A DNA stretch of 64,000 nucleotides from an uncultured Flavobacteriaceae bacterium (GCA_905181835.1 CAJIZF010000002.1:372001-436000), one strand, 5' to 3'. Shown: positions 8,755-18,449, numbered from the stretch's first letter. Program-made: numbers and translations. The notes: generated by a model not told the origin, from the letters alone.

Positions 8755-9531
8755 ATGAATTCAAGTTTAAAAATCACTTTTCTTGGAACCGGAACTTCGC
8801 AAGGAATTCCTGTTATAGCAAGTGAGCACCCAGTTTGTAAAAGCAACGATTTAAAGGATAAAAGACTTCGTGTTTCTATTTTAATATCCTGGGATCATTA
8901 TAATTACGTTATTGATTGTGGACCTGATTTTAGACAACAAATGTTAAGAGCGAATTGCAGCAAAATTGACGGAATTTTACTAACGCATGAACACAACGAT
9001 CATACGGCGGGTATTGATGATGTTAGACCTTTTTATTTTAAACAAGGTGCTATTTCTTTTTTTGCTCAGAAACAAGTTTTTAAAAATTTACACCAACGAT
9101 TTTCTTATATTTTTGAAACTGAACATAAATACCCAGGCTCTCCAACTTTAAATGAAATTGAAATTTCCAAATCGATTAGTTTTCAAGCAGGAGGGAAGCA
9201 AATAATTCCTGTTGAGGTATTGCACGGGTCATTACCAATATTAGGATTTAGAATAGATGATTTTACATATCTAACAGATGTAAAGACCATAGCTGAAGAG
9301 GAACTTAATAAAATTAAAGGCACTTCTATATTGGTTATCAATGCGCTTAGAAAAGAAAAACATCATTCGCATCTTTCTTTAGATGAAGCATTAGAAATTA
9401 TAACTATAATTAATCCTAAAAAAGCCTATTTAACTCACATTAGTCATTTATTGGGTTTTCATTCAGAAATTGAAAAAGAACTTCCTCACAATGTATTTTT
9501 AGCCTACGACACACTTAAATTAACTTTATAA
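8755..9531 (+). CDS. metallo-beta-lactamase-fold hydrolase (PhnP-like)
   Basis: A 258-residue protein starting MNSSLKITFLGTGTSQGIP; upstream in-frame codons belong to the promoter region. The GTGTSQG loop, the metal-binding signature LTHEHNDHTAGIDD (HxHxDH), a later histidine (VEVLHGSLPILGF), the aspartate in YLTDVKT and the final LTHISHLLGFH define a two-zinc MBL-fold enzyme of the PhnP/RNase Z-like group, whose members hydrolyse cyclic phosphodiesters. The natural substrate cannot be told from sequence. The next gene starts three bases after the stop, so the two are probably co-transcribed. Confidence 0.85.
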   Translation: MNSSLKITFLGTGTSQGIPVIASEHPVCKSNDLKDKRLRVSILISWDHYNYVIDCGPDFRQQMLRANCSKIDGILLTHEHNDHTAGIDDVRPFYFKQGAISFFAQKQVFKNLHQRFSYIFETEHKYPGSPTLNEIEISKSISFQAGGKQIIPVEVLHGSLPILGFRIDDFTYLTDVKTIAEEELNKIKGTSILVINALRKEKHHSHLSLDEALEIITIINPKKAYLTHISHLLGFHSEIEKELPHNVFLAYDTLKLTL

Positions 9532-9534
9532 AAA

Positions 9535-10053
9535 ATGAAACGTACTTTATTTATGTATTTATTTTTATTTACGCTACTGTTTGTAATATTCCAGTACATG
9601 AATGAAAAAAAAATATTCGAAAAACAAGAAAATAAAATTGAAAAACAAAGAAATATTATTTCTAATTTAAAAAATGAGTTGTTAATACTTAAGGATTCCT
9701 TAGAGGTTTTATCAAACGAAAATTTAAGTTGCAACTATTTTACCCTTCAAGGAAACGAAAATGCAGTGTCGTATATTGAAAAATTGGGTTTTGAGTCTCT
9801 AGAAATTGAAAGCCAGGTATTAGAATATATGTATGATCAAAATTTAGTAAAAGAAAAAAACTATCTGATACCCTACGAGGGAATGAATGGTAAGATGAAA
9901 ATAAATAAAATTAAATTTCTTAATCATAAATGGATTATTGCTGATTTTACTGATGGTCGGTATTGGGGAGAAATGATTTTAGAGTATTATGTTACAAAAA
10001 AGAATAAAATTGAATTGAATCAAATTTCATCTTTACTGTATCCTTCATTCTAA
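9535..10053 (+). CDS. membrane-anchored coiled-coil protein of unknown function
   Basis: A 172-residue protein with one N-terminal hydrophobic segment (LFMYLFLFTLLFVIFQY, about residues 4-21), a charged coiled coil (about 25-65, rich in Lys/Glu/Asn), and a small globular C-terminal domain (YWGEMILEYYV). It is probably tethered to the inner membrane with the rest in the periplasm. I do not recognise a characterised family. It follows the MBL hydrolase by three bases and ends one base before the convergent esterase stop. Confidence 0.7.
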   Translation: MKRTLFMYLFLFTLLFVIFQYMNEKKIFEKQENKIEKQRNIISNLKNELLILKDSLEVLSNENLSCNYFTLQGNENAVSYIEKLGFESLEIESQVLEYMYDQNLVKEKNYLIPYEGMNGKMKINKIKFLNHKWIIADFTDGRYWGEMILEYYVTKKNKIELNQISSLLYPSF

Positions 10054-10054
10054 T

Positions 10055-10717
10055 TTAGCTTTGTTTCTCTAGCCAATTTTTAAAATCATAAAAATTTTGA
10101 GGGGAAACTCCATGACCTGCAGGAAATTCGTTGTAAGTAAGATCGGGTATAATATTAGAAAGAATTTTTTTTGTTTTTCTAGCCCATTCTACAGGTATTA
10201 CTTGGTCTAAAGTACCATGTGAAGAATAAATATTCAAATTCTTGAAGTCGTTTTTATGATAATCTTCTTTGAGGATTCCTTCGTTTACATAACCACTTAA
10301 ACCAATTATGTTCTTTATTTTTTCAGGATAACTGAGAGCAATTGATAACCCCAAGATCGTTCCTTGACTAAAACCTAAGAGGGTTATGTTGTTTTTATCT
10401 ACGGGATATTTTTCAATAATTTCATTAATGACACTTACAACCCTATCTCTAGAATTTATAGCTTGATTGTCGTCACTCCATTTTCCGTCTACGTTATCAA
10501 AATGGATGGCATACCAGGCATTACCATGAGGATTTAAACTGTAGGGCGCTTTTAATGAAATTATGGCATATTTAGATGGTAATTCTGATGCAAAAGAAAA
10601 TAAATCATTCTCATCGCTACCATAACCGTGAAGCATTATAATTAGTGGGGCATTTTTAGGATCGTTTAAATTTGAAGCTTTGTATCGATGTTCTAATTGT
10701 AATTGTTGTTTTTCCAT
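10055..10717 (-). CDS. phospholipase/carboxylesterase family alpha/beta hydrolase
   Basis: A 220-residue serine esterase of the acyl-protein thioesterase/carboxylesterase group (Abhydrolase_2). The oxyanion-side motif IIMLHGYGSDENDLF, the nucleophile elbow GFSQGTILG, the acid in SSHGTLDQVIPVEWA and the histidine in FPAGHGVSP give a complete Ser-Asp-His triad. Cytoplasmic, with no signal sequence. It is the last gene of a packed minus-strand run: the stop of the preceding membrane protein gene abuts its start with no spacer. The physiological ester is unknown. Confidence 0.87.
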   Translation of the reverse strand: MEKQQLQLEHRYKASNLNDPKNAPLIIMLHGYGSDENDLFSFASELPSKYAIISLKAPYSLNPHGNAWYAIHFDNVDGKWSDDNQAINSRDRVVSVINEIIEKYPVDKNNITLLGFSQGTILGLSIALSYPEKIKNIIGLSGYVNEGILKEDYHKNDFKNLNIYSSHGTLDQVIPVEWARKTKKILSNIIPDLTYNEFPAGHGVSPQNFYDFKNWLEKQS

Positions 10718-11041
10718 TTATTGATTTAAAAAATTAAACCATTTTTGAAACAGATCAGTAATAACGGGAATTCCTTTTTGTTTTCCTGTAATTGCCATAA
10801 CTAGAGAGTAAGTCCAGGAAAAAAAACATGCAACCCATATAACTTGACCACTAAAAAACAAAAAGGAATTACCTTTTATAAAAGTGGTAGAAATAAATAA
10901 TAAGATCACTAAGCCAAACATATTTTTGATATGGTAACTTACCAATTTGTCTTTTTCTTCCATATTTAAAATATAGGCAATTATTAAACCTATAAATGAC
11001 AAATAAGCTAATATTGCTTTATAATTTGACTTGTTTTTCAT
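10718..11041 (-). CDS. small membrane protein (DUF4870-like)
   Basis: A 107-residue protein with about three hydrophobic helices (AILAYLSFIGLIIAYIL, FGLVILLFISTTF, VIWVACFFSWTYSLVMAI). The pattern, a first helix, a soluble EEKDKLVSYHIKN loop, then two more helices, resembles small DUF4870/Tic20-like membrane proteins. Its start codon overlaps the last base of the dihydroorotase-like gene, so translational coupling is likely. Confidence 0.7.
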   Translation of the reverse strand: MKNKSNYKAILAYLSFIGLIIAYILNMEEKDKLVSYHIKNMFGLVILLFISTTFIKGNSFLFFSGQVIWVACFFSWTYSLVMAITGKQKGIPVITDLFQKWFNFLNQ

Positions 11042-12294
11042 TAATTTAAAATCATTTTTTTGTTGGCAATAACTCCGTACACTTTACCTTTTAGTTGACA
11101 GCCAAGAAGCGCTGAGTTTTTTGATTTAGATTGGATATTCTTTTCGTTAAACACCCATTTTTCCTCAGGGTTAAACAAAGTAATGTCTGCATTATTTCCC
11201 TCATCAATACTGTTTATTTGAATTTTAAAATCTTCTTTTAAACCAGTTAAATACTTTATAGTTTTTTCAATGTCTAAGGTGTTATTTAGGGCTCCGAAAC
11301 AACTTTCTAAACCAACACTTCCATAGAGAGCGTGATCAAATTCAATTTTTTTATTCTCAATATCGATTGGATTATGATCACTTGTAACCGCATCAATAGT
11401 CCCCTCATTTAATCCTTTTATGAGGGCCTTTATATCCTTCGTGGTTCTGAGTGGTGGTTGTAATTTATAGTTTGAATCAAAGTTTTCTAAAACATCATCT
11501 GTCAAAATAAGATTATTTATGGATACGCTACAAGTAACGTTTAAACCTTTGTCTTTAGCATCTTTAATTAAAGCAACTGATTTTTTTGTTGAAATAGTTG
11601 GTATGTGTAGTTTTCCTCCCGTGTATTCGAGAATATATAAATCCCTAATAATTTGAAGTTCTTCCGCTAAATTTGGTATCCCTTTTAGACCCAATTTGGT
11701 GCTGTTGGCATCTTCATTTACATTTCCTTGTTTAGCAATAGAGCTCTCAAAAGGAAAGGATTGTATCAGGCCATCAAACGTTTGAGAATATTGCAATGCT
11801 ATTTTTAGTAGATTTGGATTCTTTACGGGAGTTTTATAGTCATAAAAACAAATGGCTCCTTCGTTCTCCATATCAAATAATTCTGCTAAATTTTTACCGT
11901 TAGATCCTGCTGTTAAAGCTCCTACAGCATACAAAGAAACAACGTTGTTATTGCTCTGCGATTTTAAAAAATGGACCGTAGATTTATTATCGGTTACTGG
12001 ATTGGTATTGGAATTAACTGCTACATGGGTAAACCCACTTTTCGCAGCCGTTTTCAAACCATTTTTTAAGGTTTCTCGCTCCTCAAAACCTGGTTCACCA
12101 AAAGAAACACTGGTATCGAACCAGCCTTGAGAAATGTGCAGGTCGGGTAATTTTATCTCTTTAAATTGATCACTATTAGAGATTGTTTTCGCAATTTTAG
12201 TAATCTTTCCTTTTTCAATTAACACATCTCTTTTTTTAAGATGATGTTTTGTTGATGCGTCAACAATAATTGCTGCTTTAATTAAAATATTCAT
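11041..12294 (-). CDS. dihydroorotase-like protein lacking metal ligands
   Basis: A 417-residue amidohydrolase-fold protein related to dihydroorotase (pyrimidine synthesis). The start at MNILIKAAIIVDAS (12294) is preferred over an in-frame ATG 69 bases upstream because it matches the family and gives a 4-base ATGA overlap with the upstream gene. Fold landmarks remain (FGEPGFEERE, TSDHNPIDIE). The zinc ligands are lost: the usual HxH after the first strand is DTSVSF, the later HVST histidine is TIST, and PHHL is INNL. Only the TSDHNP aspartate survives. It is therefore unlikely to hydrolyse dihydroorotate and may be a structural partner or a moonlighting paralogue. It sits in an operon with a BatA-like gene, not with pyrimidine genes. 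Confidence 0.85.
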   Translation of the reverse strand: MNILIKAAIIVDASTKHHLKKRDVLIEKGKITKIAKTISNSDQFKEIKLPDLHISQGWFDTSVSFGEPGFEERETLKNGLKTAAKSGFTHVAVNSNTNPVTDNKSTVHFLKSQSNNNVVSLYAVGALTAGSNGKNLAELFDMENEGAICFYDYKTPVKNPNLLKIALQYSQTFDGLIQSFPFESSIAKQGNVNEDANSTKLGLKGIPNLAEELQIIRDLYILEYTGGKLHIPTISTKKSVALIKDAKDKGLNVTCSVSINNLILTDDVLENFDSNYKLQPPLRTTKDIKALIKGLNEGTIDAVTSDHNPIDIENKKIEFDHALYGSVGLESCFGALNNTLDIEKTIKYLTGLKEDFKIQINSIDEGNNADITLFNPEEKWVFNEKNIQSKSKNSALLGCQLKGKVYGVIANKKMILN

Positions 12295-14228
12295 TTGTAA
12301 AATTTTAAAATAATCAATTCTATTAAAAGAAACAGTAGTGCTAAAATAACAAACCATTTCCAAAAACTATTAATTTTATTATCCAGAGCTATATTATTAA
12401 ACAAATCACCCACATTATTATACAGATTTGTATTGTCCCAATTATTGGGATTGGAATAGGTTAGAATGCTTTCTTGTCTATCAAAATTATAACTAACTTT
12501 ATCAATAACTTCATCATCCTTAGTAATGGAATAGTTTCCAGCATTGGAGGGGTTATTTTCAGTAGTTATGTTCACCTGATTTTTCTTAGTTTGTTGTAAT
12601 GGAATAAATGTGTTTAAACTGTCAGATATTTTAAGAATTTCATCTTGCTTTAAAGAAATAGGAATTGAGTAAAGGTTTTGTTTTCCTATTTCATAATACA
12701 GCTTTGGTAGAGCTAAACTTTGTTTGGCCATATTATAAAATGTGGGCACAATAAGAGGAGAGTTCTGAAAATTTGAATTTTTTAAATTGATGGCTGCGGT
12801 GGAAGCATATATTTGATTCTTTCTTAATAAAAAAGGTTTTGAATCTTCAAAACTCAAAACTTTCTGGACGGATGAGTTTAAATTGAAAAAGGAATTAACT
12901 ATTGGATATTGGAAATTAATAATTTCTTTTTCAAAGACGTTTTTGTATAAAGGATTTTCAAATTCTATTTTGGTTATTTTTTTTTCTTTCTTATTAAAAT
13001 TTAAAATACTCCCTAATTCTAGTGATGCATACAATAGGTTATACTGTTCAATTATAGCACTACTTGACGGAATTATTAATAAGGAACCTCCTTGGTCAGT
13101 GTACGATTTTATGGCAGTAATTAACGACTCGGGAATTTGCTCTAATTCATTCAAAATAATAAAATTTTGAGAGCTAAAATTGGTATAGTTTAAGCTTTTA
13201 GAACCTTGTTGTGTAAAATTAAATTCATTTTCTTTAAAGATTCTCTTGAAATAATTATTATCAATGTTGCCAATTTCTAAAACTTTTATCTTTTTTCTTA
13301 GATTGGTGCTAAAATATAAGTTGTTGTCATATTTTAAGTTAGGATCGGTAATCTCTAATTTTCCATCGAATTTTTCATTATTATCGATCTCAAAAACTAC
13401 TTCTTTCTTTTTAATACTATTAATATCCTGACCAAAATTAACAGCAGTTTTAGCTATTAGTTTATTTTCGTTATAAAGTGAAATAGGAACTGTTTCTGGG
13501 ATAAGACCTTGGCCAGTTATTATTACTTTAAGATTTACACTAGCTATATTTGTATTAGCTATAAAAACAGAATCAATATTAATATTAGAAACCTCCTGGT
13601 ATTTTAAAGCAATTATATCTAGGGTTATTCCATCCGGAACTTCAGGAAATTCCGATTTGGATTGGAAATCGGATATGTAGATAATTCGCTTTTCTGAATT
13701 ATTGTTTATAGTTGAAAAAAGTTGATTGGATTTAATAATAACTTCTTTGGGACTTAATTGTCTTTGAGAGTGATTAATAGTTAAAATATCGTTTTTAAAG
13801 TTTTGTGCGGAAGTGTTTCTTTTTGAAAAATCATTGGTTAACCAATTAATTTTATAATCATAAAAATCCTGCGAATATAATTTTTGTAGATGTGTTTGTA
13901 AGGATACTCCTTTTGTATCAATTAGTTGAGTACTAAATGAGTTATCAATATAGATAACTAATTCTTTATCATTTTTTAAAGCAGATTTTGAAGCGGAAAA
14001 AGGTTGAGAAAAAGCTAAGATGATACAAGAAAAAATAGCCATTCTTGTAAGAAGTAGGATCCATTTCTTTAACTGTGAACTTTTACGAGTTTTTATGCGA
14101 ACTCTTTTTAAAAAATCAAGGTTAGAAAATTCTAATTTTTTAAAACGTCTTAGTTGGAATAGATGAATAAAAATAGGAATAACTAGCAGAAATAGGGCGT
14201 AAAGAAGTTCAGGGTGTTTAAACTGCAT
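12291..14228 (-). CDS. BatA-domain membrane protein
   Basis: A 645-residue protein. The N-terminus (MQFKHPELLYALFLLVIPIF, then LRRFKKLEFSNLDFLK and a second helix WILLLTRMAIFSCIILAFSQP) is the BatA/aerotolerance N-terminal domain. Next comes a von Willebrand A-like start (ELVIYIDNSFST), a large periplasmic region, and a C-terminal helix (FWKWFVILALLFLLIELII). The VWA metal site is only partly conserved. BatA-type proteins belong to membrane-associated stress or envelope systems in Bacteroidota. Here no MoxR ATPase is adjacent; instead the gene heads a four-gene packed operon with the dihydroorotase homologue, a small membrane protein and an esterase. Confidence 0.85.
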   Translation of the reverse strand: MQFKHPELLYALFLLVIPIFIHLFQLRRFKKLEFSNLDFLKRVRIKTRKSSQLKKWILLLTRMAIFSCIILAFSQPFSASKSALKNDKELVIYIDNSFSTQLIDTKGVSLQTHLQKLYSQDFYDYKINWLTNDFSKRNTSAQNFKNDILTINHSQRQLSPKEVIIKSNQLFSTINNNSEKRIIYISDFQSKSEFPEVPDGITLDIIALKYQEVSNINIDSVFIANTNIASVNLKVIITGQGLIPETVPISLYNENKLIAKTAVNFGQDINSIKKKEVVFEIDNNEKFDGKLEITDPNLKYDNNLYFSTNLRKKIKVLEIGNIDNNYFKRIFKENEFNFTQQGSKSLNYTNFSSQNFIILNELEQIPESLITAIKSYTDQGGSLLIIPSSSAIIEQYNLLYASLELGSILNFNKKEKKITKIEFENPLYKNVFEKEIINFQYPIVNSFFNLNSSVQKVLSFEDSKPFLLRKNQIYASTAAINLKNSNFQNSPLIVPTFYNMAKQSLALPKLYYEIGKQNLYSIPISLKQDEILKISDSLNTFIPLQQTKKNQVNITTENNPSNAGNYSITKDDEVIDKVSYNFDRQESILTYSNPNNWDNTNLYNNVGDLFNNIALDNKINSFWKWFVILALLFLLIELIILKFYK

Positions 14229-14244
14229 TCCAATATTTATTTTG

Positions 14245-14252
14245 CAAATATA
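14245..14252 (-). promoter_or_regulatory. -7 promoter element upstream of the BatA-like operon
   Basis: Minus-strand TATATTTG matches TAnnTTTG and lies 16 bases upstream of the start codon of the BatA-like gene, so the leader would be very short. No correctly spaced TTG is evident. Confidence 0.45.
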
Positions 14253-14381
14253 AACAATGCCACATAATAATTATGACTAGTTGTACAGAAAGGTGAAATT
14301 TAATTTAATTATGTACAACTACAATGATCTAAATGTAGAATTGGATAATGTTAAAAAGCTCAGTGCTTATCATTTAATCAA

Positions 14382-15158
14382 CTAAAAAGATTCAAAAACT
14401 CCCAAGCCAAATAATGCAAAATCATACTTAACAGGATCCTTTGCGTCTAAAATTCTTAAAGATTGATCTAGCTCTTTCAAAGCTTTGGCATCATTTTGCT
14501 TTCGAGATATTAAACCAAGTTTTCTTGCTACATTTCCTGTATGTACATCCAAAGGGCAAGATAAAACAGACATCGGAATCGTATTCCAAATTCCAAAATC
14601 GACTCCACTAAAATCATTTCTTACCATCCATCTTAAAAACATATTGATTCTTTTTGCAGCAGAATTTTTGAGTGGATCACTTACATGTTTTTCTGTTCTT
14701 GCTGGGTGCGGTAAACTAAAAAATAGTTTTTTAAATTCATGAATAGCAAATTGCAATGAATGATCTTTTATATTGTTTTTGAATATGGATTCTAAGCCAC
14801 CATGATTTTTATAGATATTTTTTAGGGCCAAAATAAAATAATTTAAATCTTTGTCATTAAAGGTTCGGTGCACAAATCCAGCGATGGAGTTAAAGTCTTT
14901 TTTTGAATAATTCATCACAAATTCATAGGGAGAATGATTCATTCGAGTTAGCAAACTATTGGAGTTAGTTATGATACTTTTTCTGTTTCCCCAGGAAATT
15001 GTAGCCACTAAAAAGCTTATGATTTCTATATCGTTTTTAGAGGCACCATATTTTAATAATTGGTGTGGAATTTGGATAGGGTCACTTTCAATAAATTTTT
15101 TGTTATTGTATTCTTTAACCTTAACATCTAGAAAATCTTTTAAATCTTTCTGGTTCAT
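14382..15158 (-). CDS. TIGR02757 / DUF2400 family protein
   Basis: A 258-residue soluble protein with the hallmarks of the TIGR02757 family: an N-terminal SDPIQIPH, LVATISWGNRKSI, FLRWMVRNDFSGVDFGIW, CPLDVHTGNVARKLGL and the terminal YDFALFGLGVFE. The helical fold with VHTGNVARKLGL resembles HhH-GPD DNA glycosylases, hinting at nucleic-acid binding, but activity is unproven. It follows the LolD-like ATPase by two bases, so the pair is co-transcribed. Confidence 0.88.
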   Translation of the reverse strand: MNQKDLKDFLDVKVKEYNNKKFIESDPIQIPHQLLKYGASKNDIEIISFLVATISWGNRKSIITNSNSLLTRMNHSPYEFVMNYSKKDFNSIAGFVHRTFNDKDLNYFILALKNIYKNHGGLESIFKNNIKDHSLQFAIHEFKKLFFSLPHPARTEKHVSDPLKNSAAKRINMFLRWMVRNDFSGVDFGIWNTIPMSVLSCPLDVHTGNVARKLGLISRKQNDAKALKELDQSLRILDAKDPVKYDFALFGLGVFESF

Positions 15159-15160
15159 GA

Positions 15161-15826
15161 TCAGGATAAAATAATTCCATCTTTCATTACTAATTTCCGA
15201 TCTGCCATAGAAGCTAAACTATTGTTATGAGTAACAATCACAAATGTTTGACCAAATTCATCTCTTAATTTAAAAAATAAATTATGTAGATTTTCAGCAC
15301 TTTCAGTATCTAAATTACCACTTGGTTCATCGGCTAAAATGATAGAAGGATTATTTATTAGTGCTCTAGCCACGGCAACCCTTTGTTGCTCTCCTCCAGA
15401 TAGCTCGTTGGGCTTATGATTAACTCTATTACTTAAATTTAAAAATGATAAAAGTTCTTTCGCTTTTTTTTCTGCAACCGTTTTTGGGGTGTTTCCAATA
15501 TATGCGGGAATACAAATATTTTCCAAAGCACTAAATTCTGGTAGTAATTGATGAAATTGAAAAACAAAACCTAAATTTTTATTTCTAAATGTTGCTAATT
15601 GTTGCTGATTTAGGGCGTCAATGTCCTGACCATCAATTAACAATGAGCTTTTTTCTTCAGTGCTTGAAAAAGAATCTAAAGTTCCTAAAATTTGAAGTAA
15701 TGTTGTTTTTCCGGTTCCAGAGGTCCCGACGATTGAAATAACTTCACTTTTTTTTATTTCCAGACTTACACCCTTTAAAACATGTAATTCGTCATAAAAC
15801 TTATGTAAGTTGATCGCTTTTATCAT
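15161..15826 (-). CDS. lolD: ABC transporter ATP-binding protein, LolD-like
   Basis: A 221-residue ABC ATPase. Walker A GTSGTGKTTLL (about residues 33-43), Q-loop in FVFQFHQLLPEFSA, signature LSGGEQQRVAVARAL, Walker B SIILADEPSGNLD and the switch histidine in FVIVTHNN are intact. The FQFHQLLPEF stretch and NLDTESAEN place it in the MacB/LolD group, which powers release of lipoproteins or other cargo from the inner membrane. The permease is not adjacent. It forms a two-gene unit with the TIGR02757 gene. Confidence 0.87.
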   Translation of the reverse strand: MIKAINLHKFYDELHVLKGVSLEIKKSEVISIVGTSGTGKTTLLQILGTLDSFSSTEEKSSLLIDGQDIDALNQQQLATFRNKNLGFVFQFHQLLPEFSALENICIPAYIGNTPKTVAEKKAKELLSFLNLSNRVNHKPNELSGGEQQRVAVARALINNPSIILADEPSGNLDTESAENLHNLFFKLRDEFGQTFVIVTHNNSLASMADRKLVMKDGIILS

Positions 15827-15884
15827 AATAAAGATATTATGGTGTGAAAATACTATTTATAAGGTGATTAGACAATTCTAATAG

Positions 15885-18308
15885 TTATGAATTGTGTTTA
15901 AAAATATTTTTTAAATTATTATAGTCTAGAAAGTAGGTCACTCGGATTGAAAAAGTATGTTGGGCGGTTTGTTGAAATAAATTATCTAAGCTATCTCCAA
16001 AATTAATATTTGATAAATCATCTTCGTTAAAAATTTGATTTCTGTAAAGAAATGAAATTTCACTTCCTGGAGCAAAACGCCACCTGAAGCTCAAATCGAT
16101 GTTCCAAATATTAAAATTTCTGTTTGGGTTGTATTCGGAGATATCATAATCAAATTGAGTCAGAGTCCCATTTTGATTCAATAAAAAAAATAAATCATCA
16201 CTGTAATCTGCGGTTCCCCAATAGTTTCTGAATCTTAAATCTATTGCTTTGTAGGGATCAAAGTTATAACTGGCCTGTAGCGAATTTTCTAGATTGGTAA
16301 TAGCTCTTTGTCCAAAATAGATATCCACGCCATTATCATCAATATAACCCCTATTATTATTACTTACAAACAGTTCTGTTTCCCATATCAATAATAAATG
16401 ATTGGAGACCCGAAATCTTGGCGTTAAACGTATCTTGTAATTGTGTTGCTCGTCGTCAATATAATTTCTAAAACCAAGACTCAAATCAAAAGCAAATTTC
16501 TTTCTGAAATCAGTAGATATCCAACTTGTAACTCTAAAATTTGGTGCGTAAATAAAATACCTACCGTCAATACGTGGTTCAAAATAGTCTTTTCTTTCGC
16601 TATTTAAATCGGCATCTACACCAAAAGCAAATCGATTCGCTGTGAAAAAAAAAGAATCTAAGCTCAAGTTGTTACCGGTTTGAATATCAGGACTATAAAG
16701 CCTTCGATGTCTGGCGGTTAAACTTATTTCATACTTATTAAATATTTTTGAGGGTTCAAATATTTCGTAGGAGATACCAGCAACAAAATTGTTATAATTA
16801 TTTCTGAAATTAACTCCTAAATCATTAATATCTAGTGTCGTATTAGCAAAATCATGTCCAACTCGATACCTGAAGTTTCCTTTGGTTCTAAAAACATCAA
16901 ATTCGGACTGGAAACCTGATTTATACCCATCTCCATTATTTACATTACTAACTATGGCTCTTCCGGAGGTTCTAAATCTATTTTCTTTATCTGCTATACT
17001 AAAAACCCCTGCAGTTACATTGGCATCTCTAAAATCGCTACCATCTCTAAGTACATTCGTGTTGATGATTGATACCGACGAATTTCCGTTAAAAACTTGA
17101 TCTAAAACAAAAACATTATAATTTGTTATAGGTTCGATTAATTTTTTTTGAGTAGATCCTGTAACTGAATCTCTTATGGTCGCATAGGTTCGTTCTGTTA
17201 TTGAATTTAAAAAACCAACACCCAATCCTTTTTTGGTTCTTCCAGAAACTTTTACGGCATTCAATATGTTTGCATTCGATGGAGCTTCAATGATGGCTTC
17301 GTTGGGATTAAGATCTTCAATGGTACCGGATGGTGGACCTCCTATACGTCTTGAAAAGAAAACTTCACCTTTATCAAATAACTCAACACCTTCTGTAAAG
17401 AAAGCTCTGTTTTCTTCAAAAGTTTGTTCAAAAGGACCTAGGTTGAGTCTAACCTCATCAAACGCCGTTTGTCCAAAGTCTGGTACCAAGGTTAAATCTA
17501 AGGTAAAACTATCACTGATTCCGTATTTTAGATCTAAGCCTGCAGTCACATCTGCTTCTGAACTATTATCAAATTTTGAAACGACTCCTTGAGCAAAGGG
17601 ATAAAATGTTAATCTAACCGGTGGATTGATATCTTTAATACCAGTAACTAAGCCATTGTATAATTTTTCATTTCCTACTTTATTGTCAATAAAGTTCCAA
17701 CTGTGTGTTTCATTTTTATTTTTTAACTCTCTGTAAAAATTCACACTCCAATCCTGCATTTCAATTTCTGGAAATCTTAAAGCATTGTAAGGTATTTTAT
17801 ATTCTGCATACCATCCCTTGGTGTCAATGGATGTTTTACAATCAAAAACAACGTTATAATTAAAATCCTCTTCATTTTGAGAATTTTTTGAATCTCCGAT
17901 AGTTCCTGCACTAGTGACATAAAATCTGGTTTCATTGATTCCATCATTTAAAGTGTTTAATGCAACATAAAATAGGTCGGCCTGAACAAAAACCTCATCT
18001 CTTTGACTTAATTGACGTAGGATTTTATCAGGGTTTGGATCAAACATGTAGACCGCAATATAAACAGCATTATCATCGTAAGCCATTTTTACTAATGTCT
18101 GGTATTCTTGACTAATCAATCCTTCATTTCCTGGTTCAAACATATTAAAGTCGGATACAGCAGGTAACGATTTCCATAAATCGTCATTTAAAATGCCATC
18201 AATTTTTGGAGGGTTATTTGTCCTATTAGCTACAATTTCTTTTTTTTCTTGAGAAAAAAAAGGGGCGGTACTTGATAGGGTAAGTAATAAGAATAATAGA
18301 TGACGCAT
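15885..18308 (-). CDS. DUF5916 outer-membrane protein with N-terminal CBM9-like domain
   Basis: An 807-residue exported protein. The start is MRHLLFLLLTLSSTAPFFSQ, a signal peptide; nine residues from an upstream ATG are omitted. The N-terminal part (NNPPKIDGILNDDLWKSLP, about residues 30-200) is a carbohydrate-binding family 9-like beta-sandwich, with AVYIAVYMFD and DGINETRFYVTSAGTIGDS. The rest is DUF5916: LTFYPFAQGV, TLDLTLVPDFGQ, FEENRAFFTEG, then alternating amphipathic strands ending in an aromatic terminus, consistent with an outer-membrane beta-barrel. Members occur widely in Bacteroidota, often beside peptidases or transporters. Substrate unknown. It stands alone, leftward, with a 141-bp gap from divergent msrA. 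Confidence 0.86.
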   Translation of the reverse strand: MRHLLFLLLTLSSTAPFFSQEKKEIVANRTNNPPKIDGILNDDLWKSLPAVSDFNMFEPGNEGLISQEYQTLVKMAYDDNAVYIAVYMFDPNPDKILRQLSQRDEVFVQADLFYVALNTLNDGINETRFYVTSAGTIGDSKNSQNEEDFNYNVVFDCKTSIDTKGWYAEYKIPYNALRFPEIEMQDWSVNFYRELKNKNETHSWNFIDNKVGNEKLYNGLVTGIKDINPPVRLTFYPFAQGVVSKFDNSSEADVTAGLDLKYGISDSFTLDLTLVPDFGQTAFDEVRLNLGPFEQTFEENRAFFTEGVELFDKGEVFFSRRIGGPPSGTIEDLNPNEAIIEAPSNANILNAVKVSGRTKKGLGVGFLNSITERTYATIRDSVTGSTQKKLIEPITNYNVFVLDQVFNGNSSVSIINTNVLRDGSDFRDANVTAGVFSIADKENRFRTSGRAIVSNVNNGDGYKSGFQSEFDVFRTKGNFRYRVGHDFANTTLDINDLGVNFRNNYNNFVAGISYEIFEPSKIFNKYEISLTARHRRLYSPDIQTGNNLSLDSFFFTANRFAFGVDADLNSERKDYFEPRIDGRYFIYAPNFRVTSWISTDFRKKFAFDLSLGFRNYIDDEQHNYKIRLTPRFRVSNHLLLIWETELFVSNNNRGYIDDNGVDIYFGQRAITNLENSLQASYNFDPYKAIDLRFRNYWGTADYSDDLFFLLNQNGTLTQFDYDISEYNPNRNFNIWNIDLSFRWRFAPGSEISFLYRNQIFNEDDLSNINFGDSLDNLFQQTAQHTFSIRVTYFLDYNNLKNIFKHNS

Positions 18309-18449
18309 TATCTTTCGAGAAATGATACTTAACAAAATGTTATTAGTTTTTCAAAGCTAAGACTATCCTTCTTCTAGTATTACTAACAAAAAGTTAAAAA
18401 GTATTTACTTTTTAGCTAATACTATGATTAATTGTAAATTTAAAAAAAA

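Noticed and set aside
14311-14385. 24-residue plus-strand frame between the BatA-like and TIGR02757 genes
   Set aside because: Short, no promoter or terminator, composition not distinctive, overlaps the convergent stop. Kept as noise.
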